Shown here: piece by piece, positions 1 through 5,337 of the stretch
How positions within the stretch are numbered: position 1 is the stretch's first letter
How the letters are laid out: each line of letters opens with the position of its first letter
Assembly: GCA_934229335.1 (NCBI GenBank)
Contig: CAKQDQ010000116.1
Coordinates: 1-7,594 of the forward strand
Direction: 5' to 3'
Length of the DNA stretch: 7,594 bases
Source: an uncultured Prevotella sp.
GTDB lineage: Bacteria > Bacteroidota > Bacteroidia > Bacteroidales > Bacteroidaceae
Translations under genes and position numbers: made by a program
Notes under the pieces: generated by a model
What the model saw: the letters and a program-made list of their open reading frames with translations, nothing else
The model's database searches: none
What the model was told of the DNA's origin: nothing

Positions 1-303
1 AGGCAGCACTACGCGTTCAAACGACCAGTCAACCAAGTTGGTTGATGAATAGCAGCCAAAGCCAGGGAAAGCGTTAGTGGTATCACTCTTGTACTCGCCA
101 AACAGCCAATACTTGCCGTTATCCTTGATAATGCCCGCCCCATGAGCGTTAACCGTATTACCATTTTGGTCATACCACGACACGCCATTTATGACAGTAC
201 GCGACAATGCCGTAGCCTTTGTGTCGTGAGTAAATGTCTTCGCCGTCATAACACTACAAAGCAGCCCAAAGGCTAACATCAATATATGCTTCTTATTGTT
301 CAT
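1..303 (-). CDS. Secreted GH43-like glycoside hydrolase, N-terminal part only
   Basis: This is the first 101 codons of a gene read leftwards from ATG 301-303; it is open to the window edge, so the C-terminal part is missing. Residues 1-21 look like a Sec signal peptide: Lys at 4-5, a hydrophobic core ILMLAFGLLCSVM, and a probable cut after Thr-Ala (20-21). The mature part has NAHGAGI (52-58), YWLFGEYK (65-72) and CYSSTNLVDW (84-93). These resemble the first blades of the five-bladed beta-propeller of GH43 enzymes, especially exo-beta-1,3-galactanase-like subfamilies. It would act on plant or mucin glycans in the periplasm or at the cell surface; the substrate cannot be told from this fragment. 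The first-blade motif has no Asp where typical GH43 enzymes carry the general base. The gene is divergent from the aromatic operon and probably unrelated to it. The family call is from memory of motifs. Confidence 0.72.
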   Translation of the reverse strand, partial: MNNKKHILMLAFGLLCSVMTAKTFTHDTKATALSRTVINGVSWYDQNGNTVNAHGAGIIKDNGKYWLFGEYKSDTTNAFPGFGCYSSTNLVDWSFERVVLP

Positions 304-346
304 CCTTGTTTATTTATTATAATATGTATCCTTATTGTAAAAACGC

Positions 347-360
347 TTTTACGCGTAAAA
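347..360. promoter_or_regulatory. 14-bp perfect palindrome in the glycosidase 5' region
   Basis: TTTTACGCGTAAAA is its own reverse complement. It lies 43 bases upstream of the glycosidase start codon, between that start and the candidate minus-strand promoter at 441-448, so it would fall in the transcribed leader of that gene. Dyads of this size with a central CG are typical of operators for dimeric repressors. No regulator is encoded in the window, so an operator role is inference. Confidence 0.35.
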
Positions 361-429
361 TAGTATTTGAGTAGGAGGGAAAAAGCATTTTTATTCTCGT
401 TATACTTCGGTCTATTCGTGATACATTAT

Positions 430-448
430 TACCTTTGTCACAAAAGTA
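430..448. promoter_or_regulatory. Possible overlapping divergent promoter -7 elements
   Basis: TACCTTTG (430-437, plus strand) and TACTTTTG (read on the minus strand from 448 to 441) both fit the Bacteroidota -7 consensus TAnnTTTG and face away from each other across three bases. The minus-strand element could drive the glycosidase gene with a leader of about 130 bases. Neither has a good TTTG at the -33 position: the plus one has TTCG at 406-409, 20 bases upstream, and the minus one has none that I can find. The pair also forms an imperfect dyad, so it could instead be a protein-binding site. Confidence 0.4.
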
Positions 449-638
449 ATATATTCTTTGTTCACGGTGCATTGTATATCATTCATATATTAACGTAAAT
501 CAGTCAAACCCGCTTCTGTCGCCTTTCACAAGAGTTTTAAGTGTGAGTTTTGGCTAACGCTATCAGAGGTGCTGAGGCAATAAGCATTACCCATAATAAG
601 GCATTTTATGACTGTGCTTGCAGATTTTTTGTAAAAAA
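449..638. other. Intergenic stretch without recognised gene
   Basis: I see no convincing coding frame on either strand and no RNA gene here. The only notable structure is at 624-639, where ATTTTTT-GT-AAAAAAT forms an A/T-tract inverted repeat directly against the -33 element of the next promoter. This could bend the DNA or act like an upstream element, but it may be simple AT-richness. Confidence 0.5.
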
Positions 639-670
639 TTTGGCGGTTTCATTAAAAATATGTAATTTTG
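639..670 (+). promoter_or_regulatory. Promoter of the Phe/Tyr operon
   Basis: TTTG at 639-642 and TAATTTTG at 663-670 are separated by 20 bases. This matches the known Bacteroidota primary-sigma promoter, -33 TTTG with -7 TAnnTTTG. Transcription should start near 676, about 33 bases before the leader-peptide ATG. The position is what an attenuator requires: the start site lies upstream of the leader ORF and terminator, not between them and pheA. Confidence 0.75.
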
Positions 671-708
671 CAATCGATATAAAAACGAAAACGTAACATA
701 ACAAGATT

Positions 709-786
709 ATGAACCAGTCATACGCATCTTTCTTTTACTTTTATTTTTACTTTGCAGGGCACTGTGAAGCGGGAAGTTGCGTGTAA
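709..786 (+). CDS. Phe/Tyr-rich leader peptide (pheL-like), 25 aa
   Basis: ATG 709-711 to TAA 784-786 encodes 25 residues. Nine are aromatic (five Phe, four Tyr), and residues 8-15 read FFYFYFYF without interruption (codons 730-753). Such a run in a tiny ORF between a promoter and an intrinsic terminator, ahead of a phenylalanine biosynthesis gene, is the hallmark of an attenuation leader peptide; E. coli pheL is the analogue, not necessarily a homologue. The peptide itself is unlikely to have a function; its translation is the sensor. The mix of Phe and Tyr codons fits an operon making both amino acids. The stop codon lies four bases past the antiterminator 5' arm, so a ribosome finishing translation would cover that arm. 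The 14 bases TAACATAACAAGAT before this start recur exactly at the pheA start, which supports real translation. Confidence 0.85.
   Translation: MNQSYASFFYFYFYFAGHCEAGSCV
750..769 (+). promoter_or_regulatory. Candidate pause (1:2) hairpin at the end of the control codons
   Basis: CTTTGCA (750-756) can pair with TGTGAAG (763-769): seven pairs, two of them G-U, with a six-base loop. It begins at the last aromatic codons, where attenuators usually have a hairpin that pauses RNA polymerase until the first ribosome arrives. It is short and could be chance; a stalled or moving ribosome would melt it. Confidence 0.4.
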
Positions 787-840
787 TATTTCAACTTAAG
801 ACAAAGCATATCAATAGAAAGATATATAGCAAAGTCCCGC
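769..840 (+). promoter_or_regulatory. Antiterminator hairpin of the attenuator
   Basis: GCGGGAAGTTGC (769-780) pairs with GCAAAGTCCCGC (829-840): six pairs, a two-base tandem mismatch, then four pairs. The 3' arm includes most of the 5' arm of the terminator (831-844), so the two structures cannot coexist. The 5' arm begins 15 bases after the last Phe codon (751-753), so a ribosome stalled in the aromatic run should leave it free, whereas a ribosome at the stop codon (784-786) should cover it. A third pairing, AAGTTG (774-779) with CAACTT (792-797), would also block the antiterminator when the leader is untranslated. The pairings are visible in the sequence; the switching is inferred from the known mechanism. 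Confidence 0.72.
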
Positions 841-872
841 GTAGTATAACATCTACACGGGACTTTTCTTTT
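831..872 (+). terminator. Attenuator terminator upstream of pheA
   Basis: AAAGTCCCGCGTAG (831-844) and CTACACGGGACTTT (853-866) form a 14-position stem with one C-A mismatch and an eight-base loop, followed by the T-rich run TTTTCTTTT (864-872). It lies 38 bases before pheA with no complete gene other than the leader peptide ahead of it, so it acts as a regulated premature terminator. Confidence 0.85.
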
Positions 873-909
873 ATCTACACGAAGATAACAACAAACATAA
901 CATAACAAG

Positions 910-1743
910 ATGAAGAGAATAGCGATACAGGGAGAGGTTGGTTCCTTCCATGACATTACAGCACATCATTACTTTGAGGGTGAACAACTGCAGATTATTT
1001 GCTGCGCTACCTTTGAGGAAGTGTTTGAAAACATGAAGAAAGACCCTACCGTTATCGGTATCATGGCGATAGAGAACACAATAGCAGGTTCACTGCTTCA
1101 TAACTACGAATTGCTGAGAGAGTCGGGCATGGCAGTAGTTGGCGAACATAAAACGCACATAAGCCACTGTATATGCTGTATGCCAGGACAGAAAATAGAG
1201 GATCTGAGGGAGGTGCACTCTCACCCCGTGGCCTTAGCGCAGTGCTATAGATATCTCTCAAAACACTCTAACCTGAAGATGGTGGAGGACGAGGATACGG
1301 CAGGCTCCGCGAAGAATATAGCCAAAAAAGGCACAATGGGCGTTGCGGCAATATGCCACGCTGACGCTGCGAAACTCTACGGACTGGAGATACTGGAGAA
1401 CCACATAGAGGATAATCCTCATAACTATACACGCTTCCTCGTGATGACAGACCCAAGGAAGGCGGACTTCCTTAGGGCGATAAACGAAGCAGACAAGTCG
1501 AGCATAGTCTTCTCGCTACCTCACGAAGAAGGCTCTCTCTCGCAGGTACTGTCTATCCTCTCTTTCTACAAGATAAACCTCACGAAGATACAGTCGCTGC
1601 CTATTATAGGAAAGGAGTGGGAATATCTGTTCTACGTGGACGTGACTTACGATGACATTACACGATACCGCCAGAGTATCGACGCCATAACACCGCTGAC
1701 AAAAGACCTTATCATATTAGGAGAATATAAGTCGGCAAAATAG
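910..1743 (+). CDS. pheA: Prephenate dehydratase with ACT domain
   Basis: This enzyme converts prephenate to phenylpyruvate, the committed step to phenylalanine, in the cytoplasm. At 277 residues it matches the stand-alone dehydratases that lack a chorismate mutase domain. The periplasmic-binding-like catalytic part covers about 3-180: IQGEVGSF (6-13), IENTIAGS (54-61), the histidine-rich HSHPVALAQC (103-112), DTAGSAK (129-135) and the catalytic NYTRF motif (172-176, Thr174). An ACT domain (about 198-270) should sense phenylalanine; GSL (208-210) stands for the usual GAL, and QSLP (228-231) replaces the ESRP seen in other families, so Phe binding may differ in detail. Chorismate mutase is supplied by the third gene of the operon. 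The start at 910 follows the A-rich TAACATAACAAG, usual for Bacteroidota. It is the first gene after the attenuator and so is controlled by it directly. Confidence 0.95.
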   Translation: MKRIAIQGEVGSFHDITAHHYFEGEQLQIICCATFEEVFENMKKDPTVIGIMAIENTIAGSLLHNYELLRESGMAVVGEHKTHISHCICCMPGQKIEDLREVHSHPVALAQCYRYLSKHSNLKMVEDEDTAGSAKNIAKKGTMGVAAICHADAAKLYGLEILENHIEDNPHNYTRFLVMTDPRKADFLRAINEADKSSIVFSLPHEEGSLSQVLSILSFYKINLTKIQSLPIIGKEWEYLFYVDVTYDDITRYRQSIDAITPLTKDLIILGEYKSAK

Positions 1744-1775
1744 ATAATAAACGGGGGCCAGAACGATATGTAGCA

Positions 1776-1841
1776 AATCGCAACACAATCACGCCCTAAT
1801 CGCAACACGATAACGCCCAAATCGCAATACGATAAGGCTGT
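1776..1841 (+). repeat. Three 22-bp tandem repeats between pheA and the aminotransferase
   Basis: Units at 1776-1797, 1798-1819 and 1820-1841 begin AATCGCAACACGATAACG or close variants, and a decayed fourth start (AATCG) follows at 1842. Units two and three contain the small dyad ATCG-N5-CGAT. The period is close to two DNA turns, which would place the dyads on the same face. I see no open frame continuing from pheA, so the repeat is non-coding. It may be a regulator array, an RNA element in the polycistronic message, or a decaying minisatellite. Confidence 0.8.
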
Positions 1842-1888
1842 AATCGTAGCGGACATATAAAAGGATACAAATTTCAACAATATAAGAC

Positions 1889-3061
1889 ATGGTAAACATA
1901 AAGCCAGCTGACCGCCTTGCGTCAGTACAAGAATATTACTTCAGCCGCAAACTAAAAGAGGTGGCGGCACTTAACGCTAAAGGCATGGACATTATATCAC
2001 TCGCTATAGGATCGCCTGATATGCCCCCTTCAGAGGCTACTGTCAATAAGCTATGTGAGGTTGCGCACGACCCTAACGCTCATGGCTATCAGCCAACGGT
2101 GGGTACTCCGGAATTGCGTGAGGCGATGGCATACTTCTATAAGCGTTGGTACAATGTAGACCTCGACCCAAAATCGGAGATACAGCCCATGATTGGGTCA
2201 AAGGAGGCGATACTGCACGTGACGTTGGCATTCTGTAATCCTGGAGACGAGGTGCTGGTGCCAAACCCCGGATACCCTACATACACATCGCTCTCAAAGA
2301 TTCTCGGACAGAAGATTGTTAATTATGACCTGAAAGAGAATGACGGATGGCAGCCAGACTTTGACGAACTGGAGAAGATGGACCTTAGTCGAGTAAAGTT
2401 GATGTGGACAAACTATCCTAATATGCCAACGGGAGGTAACGCCAGACGTGAGACTTACGAGAGGTTAGTAAGGTTTGCACAAGAACACAACATCGTGGTG
2501 GTGAACGACAACCCATACTCTTTCATCATTAACGATAACCCACAGTCTATCCTGCAAGTACCAGGAGCGAAGGAATGTTGCATAGAGTTTAACTCAATGT
2601 CGAAGAGCCATAATATGCCAGGCTGGCGCGTAGGAATGGTAGCAACGAATAGTACCTTCATATCATGGATACTGAAGATTAAGTCGAACATCGACTCTGG
2701 TACATTCCGCGGCATACAGTTGGCAGCAGCAGAGGCTTACCATAACGATGAGGCATGGCACCGCGAGTATAACTACGACAACTACAAACGTCGCCGTGTG
2801 ATAGCAGAACAGATAATGGACGTCATGAACTGTAAGTACGACAAAAACTCTGTCGGTATGTTCCTCTGGGGCAGAATACCTGACAAGTACGAGAATGTAG
2901 AGGACTTGACGGAGAAGATTCTGCACGAAGCACGCGTCTTTATTACTCCTGGCTTTATCTTCGGCAGTAACGGCGAACGCTATGTGCGCATATCACTCTG
3001 TGCTAAGGACGAAAAGATGAAGGAGGCTCTGGAGAGAATAAAAACAGTAATGAATAAGTAA
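1889..3061 (+). CDS. Class I/II PLP aminotransferase, probably aromatic
   Basis: This is a 390-residue fold-type I aminotransferase. The PLP lysine is K239 in SMSKSHNMPGWRVG (236-249). Other landmarks are GSKEA (103-107, phosphate side), NPGYPTY (126-132), NYPNMPTGG (175-183, with Met before Pro-Thr-Gly), ND (206-207, Asp to the pyridine nitrogen) with Y210, and R367 in RYVRIS for the substrate carboxylate. The overall pattern resembles the LL-diaminopimelate/aspartate aminotransferase branch. Its place between pheA and the DAHP synthase suggests that it transaminates phenylpyruvate and 4-hydroxyphenylpyruvate to Phe and Tyr, but substrate choice in this family cannot be read from motifs. A role in lysine synthesis or with broad substrates remains possible. 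It begins 145 bases after pheA, past the 22-bp repeats, with no terminator between, and lies in the same operon. Confidence 0.88.
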   Translation: MVNIKPADRLASVQEYYFSRKLKEVAALNAKGMDIISLAIGSPDMPPSEATVNKLCEVAHDPNAHGYQPTVGTPELREAMAYFYKRWYNVDLDPKSEIQPMIGSKEAILHVTLAFCNPGDEVLVPNPGYPTYTSLSKILGQKIVNYDLKENDGWQPDFDELEKMDLSRVKLMWTNYPNMPTGGNARRETYERLVRFAQEHNIVVVNDNPYSFIINDNPQSILQVPGAKECCIEFNSMSKSHNMPGWRVGMVATNSTFISWILKIKSNIDSGTFRGIQLAAAEAYHNDEAWHREYNYDNYKRRRVIAEQIMDVMNCKYDKNSVGMFLWGRIPDKYENVEDLTEKILHEARVFITPGFIFGSNGERYVRISLCAKDEKMKEALERIKTVMNK

Positions 3062-3101
3062 TAAAATATTAATAACAGAACAACATAAAAACATAAATAC
3101 T

Positions 3102-4166
3102 ATGGAATTAGAACTTGAAGCACTTAACTTGCCAAGCGACAACAAGAGACCATTCGTGATAGCTGGTCCATGTTCGGCAGAGTCAGAAGAACAGGTAATG
3201 ACAACCGCAAAGCAACTCGCACAGAAGGGTTGCCATATGTTCCGCGGAGGTGTGTGGAAACCACGCACGAAACCAGGCGGTTTTGAAGGTCATGGTGAGC
3301 CTGCACTGAAGTGGATGGCAGAGGCAAAGAAAGAGACAGGTATGCTGATATGCACCGAGGTTGCTACACCTGAACACGTAGAGCTGGCTATGAAGTATGG
3401 CATCGACGTAATGTGGGTTGGTGCTCGCACATCTGCTAACCCATTCGCTATGCAGGAATTGGCAGACTCAATGAAGGGTGTCGACATCCCTGTATTGGTA
3501 AAGAACCCTGTAAACCCAGACCTTGAGCTGTGGATTGGCGCACTGGAGCGTATCAACCTTGCTGGTGTAAAGAAGCTTGGTGCCATACATCGTGGCTTCT
3601 CTTCATATGACAAGAAGATTTATCGTAACCTCCCTATGTGGCAGATTCCTATCGAACTGCGCCGCAGAATACCTGAGCTGCCTATCGTTTGCGACCCAAG
3701 TCACATAGGTGGCAGACGCGAACTCATTGCTCCTCTCTGCCAGCAGGCTATGGACCTTGGCTTCGACGGACTGATTGTTGAGAGCCACTGCAACCCAGAC
3801 GCTGCATGGAGCGACGCTAAGCAGCAGGTTACACCTGACGTGCTCGACTACATCCTCTCTATACTTCAGATTCGTGAAGAGACATTCTCTACAGAGAGTA
3901 TTCAGCAGTTGCGCCACCAAATTGACGAACAGGACGACAACCTGCTCAACCTTCTCTCACAGCGTTTCCGCGTTTGCCGCGAGATTGGACAGTACAAGAA
4001 GGAACACAACGTTACTGTTCTGCAAACCGACCGCTACAACGAGATACTCGATAAGCGTGGAGCACAGGGCGCACTCTGCGGCATGAGCGAGGAATTCGTA
4101 AAGACTATCTTCGAGGCAATACACGAAGAATCTGTACGTCAGCAGTTGGAGGTAATCAATAAGTAA
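3102..4166 (+). CDS. aroF: Bifunctional DAHP synthase (type I-beta) / chorismate mutase (AroQ)
   Basis: Two enzymes in one chain of 354 residues. Residues 15-255 are a DAHP synthase of the KDO8P-synthase-like I-beta type, joining PEP and erythrose-4-phosphate. Visible active-site elements are GPCS (22-25, metal Cys24), KNP (134-136), IHRGF (162-166), DPSHIGG (198-204, metal His201), Glu227 and Asp238. Residues 263-350 are an all-helical AroQ chorismate mutase: LRHQID (270-275, Arg271), R288, K299, DR (310-311) and Q348 match the substrate-binding residues of the E. coli domain, while the position of E. coli Glu52 is Tyr312. The fusion couples the first pathway step with formation of prephenate, the substrate of PheA and TyrA on either side. 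Such fusions let prephenate or chorismate inhibit DAHP synthesis in other bacteria; that is not shown here. It lies 40 bases after the aminotransferase. Naming varies between genomes. Confidence 0.94.
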   Translation: MELELEALNLPSDNKRPFVIAGPCSAESEEQVMTTAKQLAQKGCHMFRGGVWKPRTKPGGFEGHGEPALKWMAEAKKETGMLICTEVATPEHVELAMKYGIDVMWVGARTSANPFAMQELADSMKGVDIPVLVKNPVNPDLELWIGALERINLAGVKKLGAIHRGFSSYDKKIYRNLPMWQIPIELRRRIPELPIVCDPSHIGGRRELIAPLCQQAMDLGFDGLIVESHCNPDAAWSDAKQQVTPDVLDYILSILQIREETFSTESIQQLRHQIDEQDDNLLNLLSQRFRVCREIGQYKKEHNVTVLQTDRYNEILDKRGAQGALCGMSEEFVKTIFEAIHEESVRQQLEVINK

Positions 4167-4167
4167 C

Positions 4168-4268
4168 GGTTTTAAGGGTTCTTTGGTTATGGGCTATTGG
4201 TCATACTGTACCACAAAAACAGTTGTTACCAAATATTCCCACAACCAGCAACCTACAACCATAAAACC
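4168..4268 (+). repeat. Gap-filling imperfect hairpin between aroF and tyrA
   Basis: Almost the whole gap can fold on itself: GGTTTTA (4168-4174) with TAAAACC (4262-4268); TGGTTATGGG (4184-4193) with CCCACAACCA (4238-4247), nine of ten paired; TATTGGT (4195-4201) with ACCAAATA (4228-4235), one bulge; and ACTGT (4205-4209) with ACAGT (4219-4223). The 5' arm is made of GGTT-like repeats and the 3' arm of AACC repeats. There is no T-run, so it is not a normal terminator. It ends nine bases before the tyrA start. It could set tyrA expression or mRNA stability, or be a dispersed palindromic intergenic element. Confidence 0.65.
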
Positions 4269-4277
4269 AATAAAGCA

Positions 4278-5072
4278 ATGAAAATCCTCATACTTGGAGC
4301 AGGAAAGATGGGTTCTTTCTTTATTGACCTGCTTAGTTTCGACCATGAAGTAGGAGTATACGAGAAAGATCCTAAAAGACTTCGCTTTACATACAACTGC
4401 CAGCGTTTTACAGAACTGGAGGAGATAAGAGCATTTCAACCAGAACTTGTTATCAATGCCGCCACGGTGAAGTACACCATACCGGCATTTAACGAGGTGC
4501 TGCCATACGTACCAGAGTCATGTATCCTCAGCGATATAGCCTCGGTAAAAACGGGCCTGAAAGAGTATTACCTGTCAACAAACCATCGCTTCGTTAGTAC
4601 ACACCCAATGTTTGGTCCTACTTTCGCTAACCTTAACCAGTTGTCGGAAGAGAACGCCATCATAATAACAGAGGGTGACTGCATGGGACAGTGCTTCTTT
4701 AAGGACCTCTACAGCAAATTGGGACTCAATATCTACGAGTATTCATTTGAAGAACATGATAAGACCGTGGCATACTCACTGTCTATACCGTTCGTGTCTA
4801 CCTTCGTCTTCTCTGCCGTCATGAAGCATCAAGACGCTCCCGGCACCACGTTCAAAAGGCATCTGCGTATTGCGAAGGGCGTACTCAACGAGGATGACTA
4901 CCTGTTACAGGAGGTATTATTCAACCCTTACACCCATGACCAAGTAGACCAAATACGCAAAGAGCTGAAGGAACTGCTTGAGATAATCGATAATAAGGAC
5001 GCAGACGGAATGAAGCAATATCTAAGTAAGATTAGAGCTAACGTTAAACGCGACATAGAAGGATTGAAATAA
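4278..5072 (+). CDS. tyrA: Prephenate dehydrogenase
   Basis: This enzyme oxidatively decarboxylates prephenate to 4-hydroxyphenylpyruvate, the precursor of tyrosine, using NAD(P). It has 264 residues from ATG 4278. The N-terminal Rossmann fold opens with ILGAGKMGSFF (5-15; GxGxxG 7-12), and Glu29-Lys30 follow the second strand. Catalytic-domain signatures are DIASVKTG (86-93, Ser89), THPMFGPTF (108-116, His109) and EEHDKTVAYSL (158-168, His160), equivalent to the conserved Ser and His residues of TyrA. There is no chorismate mutase or ACT domain; mutase activity comes from the preceding gene, and feedback control, if any, is not obvious. I chose ATG 4278 over TTG 4197 because the Rossmann motif begins right after it and the region before is the hairpin at 4168-4268. 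It is the last gene of the operon, followed by a strong terminator. Confidence 0.93.
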   Translation: MKILILGAGKMGSFFIDLLSFDHEVGVYEKDPKRLRFTYNCQRFTELEEIRAFQPELVINAATVKYTIPAFNEVLPYVPESCILSDIASVKTGLKEYYLSTNHRFVSTHPMFGPTFANLNQLSEENAIIITEGDCMGQCFFKDLYSKLGLNIYEYSFEEHDKTVAYSLSIPFVSTFVFSAVMKHQDAPGTTFKRHLRIAKGVLNEDDYLLQEVLFNPYTHDQVDQIRKELKELLEIIDNKDADGMKQYLSKIRANVKRDIEGLK

Positions 5073-5080
5073 AATAAGTT

Positions 5081-5133
5081 ACGCACAACGGCAACAATAG
5101 TAAAAGAAACACTTGTTGCTGTTGTGCGTTTTT
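5081..5133 (+). terminator. Terminator of the Phe/Tyr operon
   Basis: ACGCACAACGGCAACAA (5081-5097) and TTGTTGCTGTTGTGCGT (5113-5129) form a 17-bp stem with one G-U pair and a 15-base loop, followed by a T-run (5129-5133). It starts eight bases after the tyrA stop, which separates the aromatic operon from infC. Confidence 0.92.
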
Positions 5134-5295
5134 ATACCATGTGAAGACAGATAGAAGGCGTATCAACATACCTAACTATAAGTAAATAGTTAGCACAGGT
5201 ATAGCTCAGCGTAGCGATATACAACGATTCTACACAATATAAAGTTTGGAAAGACTTGATTTTGGTTAAGTTTTCTTAAAAGAATAACAAATGAA
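5134..5295. other. Intergenic stretch upstream of infC, with a small hairpin
   Basis: I see no gene here. CTAACTAT (5172-5179) and ATAGTTAG (5186-5193) form a perfect 8-bp stem with a six-base loop; TACCT (5169-5173) and AGGTA (5197-5201) can close it in an alternative form. There is no T-run, and it lies upstream of the likely infC promoter, so it would not be in the infC transcript. Its role is unknown. Confidence 0.5.
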
Positions 5296-5337
5296 TGGTA
5301 TAATAATACCAAGGTATAATTTTTTTTAGTAACTTTG
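5296..5337 (+). promoter_or_regulatory. Promoter region of infC-rpmI-rplT
   Basis: TAACTTTG (5330-5337) is a perfect Bacteroidota -7 element; transcription should start near 5343, giving a leader of about 55 bases. There is no TTTG at the expected -33 position, which holds an A/T-rich stretch instead. Just upstream, GGTATAAT occurs twice (5297-5304 and 5313-5320), and the first copy sits in a dyad TGGTAT-AATA-ATACCA (5296-5311). These may be a regulator site overlapping the -33 region, or chance in AT-rich DNA. Confidence 0.62.

Noticed and set aside
608..634. Eight-codon ORF (ATG 608 to TAA 634)
   Set aside because: It lies upstream of and partly against the -33 element of the phe promoter, so it would not be on the leader transcript, and it has no control-codon bias.
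747..956. Minus-strand 69-residue frame over the leader and pheA start
   Set aside because: It is the complement of the attenuator region and the pheA start; no promoter or family resemblance supports it.
3775..4086. 103-residue plus-strand frame inside aroF
   Set aside because: It is an out-of-frame shadow of the well-supported chorismate mutase region, rich in Thr, Ser and Arg as expected of a shifted frame.
4197..4277. Longer TyrA reading from TTG 4197 (27 extra residues)
   Set aside because: The added stretch is not Rossmann-like, lies in the hairpin region, and needs a TTG start; ATG 4278 directly precedes the dinucleotide-binding motif and has an A-rich upstream region.
5198..5260. 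tRNA gene, suggested by GGTATAGCTCAG at 5198-5209
   Set aside because: There is no matching acceptor arm, anticodon stem or T-loop (TTCGA-type) at the right distance; it looks like chance similarity to a D-arm.
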